A DNA stretch of 8,996 nucleotides from NCBI GenBank assembly GCA_937958285.1, contig CALFXQ010000004.1:1-8996 (forward strand), read 5' to 3'. This DNA is from an uncultured Fusibacter sp. Its GTDB lineage: Bacteria > Bacillota > Clostridia > Peptostreptococcales > Acidaminobacteraceae. The position numbers and the translations under genes were made by a program. Below, piece after piece: positions 4,722 to 8,996 of the stretch; position 1 is the stretch's first letter; each line of letters starts with the position of its first letter. Under the pieces are notes generated by a model. It did no database searches. It saw only the letters and a program-made list of their open reading frames with translations, and was not told the DNA's origin.

Positions 4722-7154
4722 TTACTTTCCCATCTCTTCTGGCTTCGTGGTCATGATGCTATAAAGCATGGTTTCTTTAGGGAATTTATCGATAAAGGGA
4801 ATTATCACATTGCCGAAAAATAATAGACCTTCGCCTTCATTTGAATTGGTTACATAGGATAATTGGTGCTTTGAAATGTCCAGCTGCTTCGCGAGTACCG
4901 CTCGATCTTCTGCATTTTGATTAAGCATGTAAATAAAATCAGAGTTACCAACAATATTGCTCACTTCTCTGCTGGCAAGGAAGTCTTGTACATTTTGCGT
5001 AATCCCAGTAGGGATGCCACCCCATTTTCTGAATCGCTTCCATATCTCTACAGAATACTTTGCTGTTGCTTCATCTTTTAAAAGCAAATGGAATTCGTCA
5101 ATATAATATCTTGTGGATTTGCCTGAATTCCTGTTGATGGCTACACGACCCCAAACAGTCTCCTGCACGATCAGCATGCCAAGCATCTTCAAAGTGCTAC
5201 CGAGCTCTTTGATGTCAAAACAAACAATGCGATTGTCAATATTCACATTTGTGTGATTGTTAAAGACATTCATAGATCCCAAAACATAAATCTCTAGCCT
5301 GGTAGCTATGCCTGTTGCTTTATCATTGTTTTGCTTCATTAAGATATTATAAAAGTCTTCGAGTATGGGCATATTCTCTTTTATTGGATGCTCCATGTAA
5401 CGTTCGTACATGTTTCTAACGCAGCGGTCAATAATCGATACCTCTTCACCATCAAGTCCAAAACGACCACCTACTACTTGCTCACAAAGGGATATGATAA
5501 AATCTGATTTATCTCGTATCGGGTCATCTTCGCCGTTGTCCAGGTTAATATCGAGGGGATTAATAAAATCTTTGCTATTTGGTGAAAGTTTGATGACTTG
5601 GCCACCTAACTTTTGAACCAGTGGATAATATTCAGCTTCTGGGTCCGATATGAAAATATCATCATTTGTAATTAAAAAGGCATTGGTAATCTCGCGCTTT
5701 GCGCTGAACGATTTACCACTGCCCGGTGTGCCTAAAATAAGTCCGTTTGGATTTTTTAGCTTCTTCCTATCAACCATAATCATGTTGTTTGATAAGGCGT
5801 TGAGGCCGTAATACAAGCTCTGTCCTTCCATAAATAGCTCTTGTGTTGTAAATGGAATAAAGATTGCAGTGCTCGATGTTGTCAGCGCTCTGTTGATTTC
5901 TATAAAATTCTCACCCAGCGGTAGTGTCGATAGAAATCCATTTTCCTGTTGATAATCCAGCCTCCTGACTGCACAATTGTACTTCTGAGCCAAACCACCA
6001 ACTTGAAAAACTATATTTTCAAGATTTTGCTTAGTTGTCGCTGTATTAAAGATCAGAATTGTTACTAGGAAGAGGCGTTCGTTTCGGCTTTGGAGTTCTT
6101 CCAGAAGATTTTTAGCCTCAGTATTGAATGTGACTAGGTCTGTAGGCAGTATGTCCATGTCGTAGCCACTTCTCACTGCTTTTTTCTGCTCTTCGATTTT
6201 CATTTTATCAATGTCTGTAATTTTCCTTTTGATCATTTTAATTGCTTGGGTTTGATCAATTGACTTGATATGAAAATTTACCATGACATCGTTATTAATA
6301 TCTAAAATGTCAGCGAGCATCCGATCTGTCAGTTCCGGTGCCAATATCTGAAGATGACTAACTGCGCCAATTGTTTTACCGATTTTTAGTTGCTTTGAAT
6401 CAGAAAAATTGAAGGATGTTGGTGCAATGATATCTTTGGTACTCATACCACCATTCCTAACCAGATTCCAGTCAAAATTCAGTTGTTCTTTGCTATCTTG
6501 GTTGCAAATTCTATGAAGCAGTTCAATTCTCTCTTTACCAGTTAATGCATATGATTTGACACCCATCACCTTAAAGTTATTGATGATATCTATCTCTATC
6601 CGCTCTAGCCTTGGTTTTGCTTTTCTGTAAGTATCACTCTCTATACTGAAGGTGATGTATTTTGTCTTCAAAAGGCCATTATTGCCCTTAGCTAGCTGAT
6701 TTTGAAGCATGTCAGAGTATTCCTTACGAATGGTATTAAAAGCATCATCTTGCTCATCAATCCGTATTGCATCCAAGAATATGTTGGTATTGGCCGTCAT
6801 GTTGACAAAGGATAATTGGACCGATATGGCTGCATCAAAATAGTTGAGAAAATCGCAATAGTTTTCAAAAATTAGTGTCTTATCTTCATTTTGAGCCAAT
6901 AGATAATTGATATCAAAGAATTGAATTGTCTTTGAGAACTTCCGATTGTTGATTTGGCAGATACCATCAGGAAAGATTGCTTTGTATGCCAGTGTATCTT
7001 GAACCGTATTTGGCACTTTTCGCTTGGTTTTTTTAGATGTCTTTGTTTCTTTATTATGCGATTTGTCTTTTTTTAAGGTTTTCTTGTTGCTTTTTAATGC
7101 CTTTTGATTTTTGGCGAGTTGCTGTTCCCGCTTTTCTCCTTGTTTGTTTTTCAC
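4722..7154 (-). CDS. virB4: VirB4-like conjugal transfer ATPase, CD1110 family
   Basis: The cytoplasmic ATPase that energises assembly and function of the type IV secretion channel. Counting from the longest possible frame (GTG at 7169, 815 residues), the protein opens with a lysine-rich stretch of about 50 residues, then TVQDTLAYKAIFPDG, a hallmark of this family's N-terminus. A VirB4 N-terminal domain follows (about 60-440). The RecA-like ATPase domain has Walker A GTPGSGKS at 480-487 and Walker B RYYIDEFH at 687-694 (D691, E692), then WGGIPTGITQNVQDFL at about 716-731. Length and motifs are normal and it looks intact. The preferred start is the GTG at 7154 (810 residues), with GAGG at 7164-7167; the GTG at 7169 lacks a spaced ribosome binding site and no downstream start fits. 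It overlaps PrgI by about 101 nt in another frame. Confidence 0.93.
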   Translation of the reverse strand: MKNKQGEKREQQLAKNQKALKSNKKTLKKDKSHNKETKTSKKTKRKVPNTVQDTLAYKAIFPDGICQINNRKFSKTIQFFDINYLLAQNEDKTLIFENYCDFLNYFDAAISVQLSFVNMTANTNIFLDAIRIDEQDDAFNTIRKEYSDMLQNQLAKGNNGLLKTKYITFSIESDTYRKAKPRLERIEIDIINNFKVMGVKSYALTGKERIELLHRICNQDSKEQLNFDWNLVRNGGMSTKDIIAPTSFNFSDSKQLKIGKTIGAVSHLQILAPELTDRMLADILDINNDVMVNFHIKSIDQTQAIKMIKRKITDIDKMKIEEQKKAVRSGYDMDILPTDLVTFNTEAKNLLEELQSRNERLFLVTILIFNTATTKQNLENIVFQVGGLAQKYNCAVRRLDYQQENGFLSTLPLGENFIEINRALTTSSTAIFIPFTTQELFMEGQSLYYGLNALSNNMIMVDRKKLKNPNGLILGTPGSGKSFSAKREITNAFLITNDDIFISDPEAEYYPLVQKLGGQVIKLSPNSKDFINPLDINLDNGEDDPIRDKSDFIISLCEQVVGGRFGLDGEEVSIIDRCVRNMYERYMEHPIKENMPILEDFYNILMKQNNDKATGIATRLEIYVLGSMNVFNNHTNVNIDNRIVCFDIKELGSTLKMLGMLIVQETVWGRVAINRNSGKSTRYYIDEFHLLLKDEATAKYSVEIWKRFRKWGGIPTGITQNVQDFLASREVSNIVGNSDFIYMLNQNAEDRAVLAKQLDISKHQLSYVTNSNEGEGLLFFGNVIIPFIDKFPKETMLYSIMTTKPEEMGK

Positions 7155-7500
7155 TAACTTGTACCTCACTTTCTTCTGAATGATCTAAGTACGCATAAAA
7201 GTTCTGCGACTTATAAACTCTTATTTTGGGGTAGATGAATTTTTGCCGGATTACATGTCCCATGTATTTTTCAAACACGATACCGTCTTTCTCGAATATC
7301 GCAACAAAGAAAAATGGAAGGACACAGCCAATCATTAAGAACACTGCTAAGTCATTGCCTATAGAGCCTCTTGTAAACCAATAGACTGGGAATCCAATCG
7401 CTGAAGCAATCGAAAATGAGATCAGCTGTCTTAAGGTTAGGTTAAGAGCCACTTTTGTCTTTACCTTGTTTAAGTCCTTTGGAACGGATACAAATGCCAT
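7054..7500 (-). CDS. PrgI-family conjugation membrane protein
   Basis: A 148-residue inner-membrane protein of the conjugation channel, corresponding by position and layout to VirB3-like PrgI proteins of Gram-positive systems. The N-terminus AFVSVPKDLNKVKTKVAL is typical of the family. Two membrane helices follow at about 24-43 and 49-69, then the conserved-looking EKYMGHVIRQKFIYPKIR segment and a lysine/arginine-rich cytoplasmic tail. The start is the ATG at 7500, with AGGAGG 7 nt upstream; a longer in-frame start at 7569 would add 23 residues that only shadow the end of the upstream gene. The upstream gene stops 11 nt before this start. The basic tail is encoded in the 101 nt shared with the start of virB4, so both proteins have lysine-rich ends there. 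Confidence 0.9.
   Translation of the reverse strand: MAFVSVPKDLNKVKTKVALNLTLRQLISFSIASAIGFPVYWFTRGSIGNDLAVFLMIGCVLPFFFVAIFEKDGIVFEKYMGHVIRQKFIYPKIRVYKSQNFYAYLDHSEESEVQVSEKQTRRKAGTATRQKSKGIKKQQENLKKRQIA
7164..7167 (-). promoter_or_regulatory. Shine-Dalgarno site favouring the inner virB4 start
   Basis: GAGG on the minus strand lies 9 nt before the GTG at 7154 and overlaps the alternative GTG at 7169. It lies inside the PrgI reading frame, so translating PrgI ribosomes cross the virB4 start region. Confidence 0.45.
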
Positions 7501-7507
7501 GGTTGAG

Positions 7508-7513
7508 CCTCCT
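7508..7513 (-). promoter_or_regulatory. Shine-Dalgarno site deciding the PrgI start
   Basis: AGGAGG lies 7 nt before the ATG at 7500 and shares bases with the TAG stop of the VirB6-like gene, consistent with coupled translation. Confidence 0.8.
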
Positions 7514-8381
7514 AATGTGCGTTCATCACTGACTTTGCTAAGCCACTGGTTTTTATAAGAGCAAAGCATAATATAACGGTATATGTCAGTATTGAAAAAA
7601 TTGTTTTATGAATATTGTCAGTGACAGTTATGGAGCCAACTAATACGGCATAGATCCCTACGCATACCATGATAAAAAAACCTTGTATGCCCAGTGCAAA
7701 TAAACTTCTTAGGTAGTTACTCCCGATCTGTCCCCATTCTTTATTTACCATTGTAGCCATCGGAATGGCCGCTACTGAACATGCCAGATATATTTCAATC
7801 ATTCTGCCATATAAAATTACGGTTATGACTATAGAAATCGCCATGATACTGATTTTTACTAAAACTGTTTCCATGGCTATTGTCGCTAGTTCTGCTGTAG
7901 ATAATAACTTTAACCCATTCACCATTGAAGTAATCGATGAAGAAATATCAATACTCGTGCTGGTATTAATAACGCCTGCTGATGAACTGACAATATGCTG
8001 GCCAACATCAAATACTGCCATTACAATATTGAAGGTATTGGTGACAAGATAGATAGCAATTACTGCTTTCATCATCCATCTAAAAAACATCCAAGTGTCA
8101 ATTTCATTTAAGTTATTTTTCTCCATGAGCATTGATAGTAATTCATAGCATAAGATTCCTGTCATAACAAGCCCAGCAATCGGAACAATGACAGTATCCG
8201 ATAGATTTTTAATCATATTAAAGATACTGCCATTCCATGCCTGAGGTGTTTTGCCCACCTCAGCAGCAATGGTTCCGACTCTGTCATTCACATCCACTAA
8301 CAGGCTTATTAAGTTCTGCTCGATTATCCCAATAAGAAGTTCGTTAAAAAACTCTTCAATCTTATCGAATACTCCAAACAC
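7512..8381 (-). CDS. VirB6/TrbL-like conjugal transfer protein, CD1112 family
   Basis: A 289-residue polytopic membrane protein, probably the main channel-forming inner-membrane part of the type IV secretion system. After an amphipathic N-terminus, hydrophobic segments appear at about 62-86, 104-124, 165-192, 196-212, 226-248 and 260-277. The segment NKEWGQIGSNYLRSLFALGI at about 213-232, leading into the fifth helix, is a recognisable VirB6/TrbL-type signature. Length is normal for the CD1112 family. The start is GTG at 8381, supported by AGGAGG at 8390-8395, 8 nt upstream and overlapping the Maff2 stop region. The order Maff2, this gene, PrgI, VirB4 is the standard order in Tn1549/CTn-type elements, which strengthens the call. 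Confidence 0.9.
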   Translation of the reverse strand: MFGVFDKIEEFFNELLIGIIEQNLISLLVDVNDRVGTIAAEVGKTPQAWNGSIFNMIKNLSDTVIVPIAGLVMTGILCYELLSMLMEKNNLNEIDTWMFFRWMMKAVIAIYLVTNTFNIVMAVFDVGQHIVSSSAGVINTSTSIDISSSITSMVNGLKLLSTAELATIAMETVLVKISIMAISIVITVILYGRMIEIYLACSVAAIPMATMVNKEWGQIGSNYLRSLFALGIQGFFIMVCVGIYAVLVGSITVTDNIHKTIFSILTYTVILCFALIKTSGLAKSVMNAH

Positions 8382-8393
8382 AGATTGCTCCTC

Positions 8394-8606
8394 CTAAATC
8401 ATCGCTTTTAATAATGGAATGAGTTGAGTAGCAATCAGTACAACACCGCCACCCGCCATTAACTGCTTGACCCCTTGTGATTTTGCTCCTGGATTATCAT
8501 TACCATACCCTTCGAGTAAGTTGATAATTCCCCATACGCCTAGTCCTGCTCCCAGTGCTGTTACAAGTGTTTGCAATGTGTCGATTGCTGAATCGAAAAA
8601 TGCCAT
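8394..8606 (-). CDS. Maff2-family small membrane protein
   Basis: A 70-residue hydrophobic protein starting MAFFDSAIDTLQTLVTALGA. It has two membrane helices, at about 11-32 and 49-67, joined by a glycine/asparagine-rich loop (GYGNDNPGAKSQGVKQLM). Size, sequence pattern and position directly upstream of the VirB6-like gene match the Maff2 family of conjugative elements; the layout resembles VirB2-type pilin-like peptides, but a pilus role is inference. The ATG at 8606 is chosen because AGGAGG (8614-8619) lies 7 nt upstream; a longer frame from 8696 would run through both hairpins and is not credible. Its stop is 12 nt before the next start, so it is co-translated with the channel genes. Confidence 0.9.
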   Translation of the reverse strand: MAFFDSAIDTLQTLVTALGAGLGVWGIINLLEGYGNDNPGAKSQGVKQLMAGGGVVLIATQLIPLLKAMI

Positions 8607-8613
8607 TTCTATT

Positions 8614-8619
8614 CCTCCT
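8614..8619 (-). promoter_or_regulatory. Shine-Dalgarno site deciding the Maff2 start
   Basis: AGGAGG lies 7 nt before the ATG at 8606, ruling out the longer frame. The hairpin at 8632-8654 lies 12 nt further upstream. Confidence 0.8.
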
Positions 8620-8631
8620 GTTGTGTTTTTG

Positions 8632-8661
8632 CCCTTAACAGTTTTTGTTAAGGGATTTTTT
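8632..8661 (+). terminator. Terminator-like hairpin facing against the operon
   Basis: CCCTTAACA pairs perfectly with TGTTAAGGG (9 bp) around the loop GTTTT, and A plus six T follow on the plus strand. This is a textbook intrinsic terminator for plus-strand transcription, although no plus-strand gene is seen upstream. Read on the minus strand there is no T-tract after it, and it would be a stable leader hairpin just before the Maff2 ribosome binding site. Confidence 0.65.
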
Positions 8662-8667
8662 ATATAG

Positions 8668-8706
8668 AAAAAGCACCTGTTGAATGTTGTATTCAAACAA
8701 GTGCTT
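8668..8706 (-). terminator. Intrinsic terminator of the right-edge gene
   Basis: On the minus strand AAGCACTTGTT and GAAT pair with ATTC and AACAGGTGCTT, a 15-bp stem with one bulged base and one G-U pair around a five-base loop, ending in a run of T. It lies about 40 nt after the stop of the right-edge gene. It implies that the Maff2 operon is served either by a promoter I could not identify in 8607-8667 or by read-through. Confidence 0.8.
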
Positions 8707-8745
8707 AACTATTCGTGGTTATTAAGGTTAGATTACTTTGTTTCT

Positions 8746-8996
8746 TTACTTCTCTTCAATTCCATTTTCATCATGATAGATAAATTTATCAAAATTAAGT
8801 TGCTTTGCAATAATATAGATATCTTTTGAACTTACCTCATTAAACTGTAGAGCTTTCTCTTTTGCATATTGACATATTGAGTCGCGAAATTGATTTAGTT
8901 CATCTGAGGTAAGAACATCATTTAGTGTTATGAATGGCTCTCTCTTACTTTCAGTACTTTTTAAGATTTGGTCAATCTCATTTCTTATTAATGCTT
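8746..8996 (-). CDS. Hypothetical protein, 5' end outside window (last 82 residues)
   Basis: An open frame enters from the right edge and ends at TAA (8748-8746). The visible 82 residues contain no possible ATG, GTG or TTG start, so this is the C-terminus of a longer protein. It is charged and apparently all soluble helix: EIDQILKSTESKREPF, then TLNDVLTSDELNQFRD, and an end in FDKFIYHDENGIEEK. It does not look like the end of a VirD4/TraG coupling protein, and I do not recognise it. Its position upstream of the Maff2 operon, but behind a strong terminator, suggests a separate transcription unit within the same element. Confidence 0.75.
   Translation of the reverse strand, partial: ALIRNEIDQILKSTESKREPFITLNDVLTSDELNQFRDSICQYAKEKALQFNEVSSKDIYIIAKQLNFDKFIYHDENGIEEK

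Noticed and set aside
5410..5616. Plus-strand 68-codon frame
   Set aside because: It is antisense to the ATPase domain of virB4.
7765..8052. Plus-strand 95-codon frame
   Set aside because: It is hydrophobic only because it mirrors membrane-helix codons of the VirB6-like gene, and it has no initiation signals.
8467..8667. Plus-strand 66-codon frame ending near the plus-strand terminator
   Set aside because: The terminator at 8632-8661 lies mostly inside the end of this frame, so I considered it. It is an exact antisense shadow of Maff2 and has no ribosome binding site.
8607..8696. Longer N-terminus for the Maff2 protein
   Set aside because: The extension runs through two hairpins, and the ATG at 8606 has a perfect ribosome binding site.

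Overview
The window is AT-rich and every supportable gene lies on the minus strand, so transcription runs from the right edge to the left. Coordinates below are plus-strand positions. Gene content and order match the conjugation module of a Tn1549/CTn-type integrative conjugative element of Bacillota (Clostridia or Erysipelotrichia-like hosts). In transcription order the module is Maff2-family peptide, VirB6/TrbL-like channel protein (CD1112 family), PrgI-family protein, VirB4-like ATPase (CD1110 family), CD1108-family membrane protein with an M23 peptidase, DUF4315 protein and DUF4366 protein (CD1107 family). Strong AGGAGG-type ribosome binding sites, tight spacing, TTG/GTG starts and standard stop codons fit this host range. 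Host species cannot be named from the sequence. The relaxase, VirD4/TraG coupling protein, integrase and attachment sites are not in view.

Right to left: the 3' end of an unrecognised gene (8746 to the edge) closes with a strong intrinsic terminator (8668-8706). A second hairpin with a T-tract, facing the other way (8632-8661), precedes the Maff2 gene. Maff2, the VirB6-like gene and PrgI follow at intervals of 11-12 nt, and virB4 overlaps the end of PrgI by about 100 nt. Together they would build the membrane channel and energise it with the VirB4 ATPase.

Between virB4 and the CD1108-type gene sits a stand-alone KilA-N domain gene (3801-4610) that is not a usual part of this module. It has its own extended -10 promoter and its own terminator. 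It is bracketed by two near-identical palindromes in direct orientation (3722-3750 and 4636-4664, 27 of 29 bases identical). This looks like a self-contained cassette placed in the transfer operon, and it is the most interesting structure in the window.

Downstream, the CD1108-type gene (TTG start), DUF4315 and DUF4366 form a second translational cluster that would supply the peptidoglycan-cleaving part of the machine and its accessory membrane/surface proteins. An 18-bp tandem duplication covers the CD1108 stop codon. A 190-bp spacer with two dyads separates this cluster from a left-edge gene (1-700, TTG start, strong ribosome binding site, function unknown) that runs out of the window. No stretch over 300 bases lacks a gene. 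I saw no tRNA, rRNA, CRISPR array, transposase or integrase.
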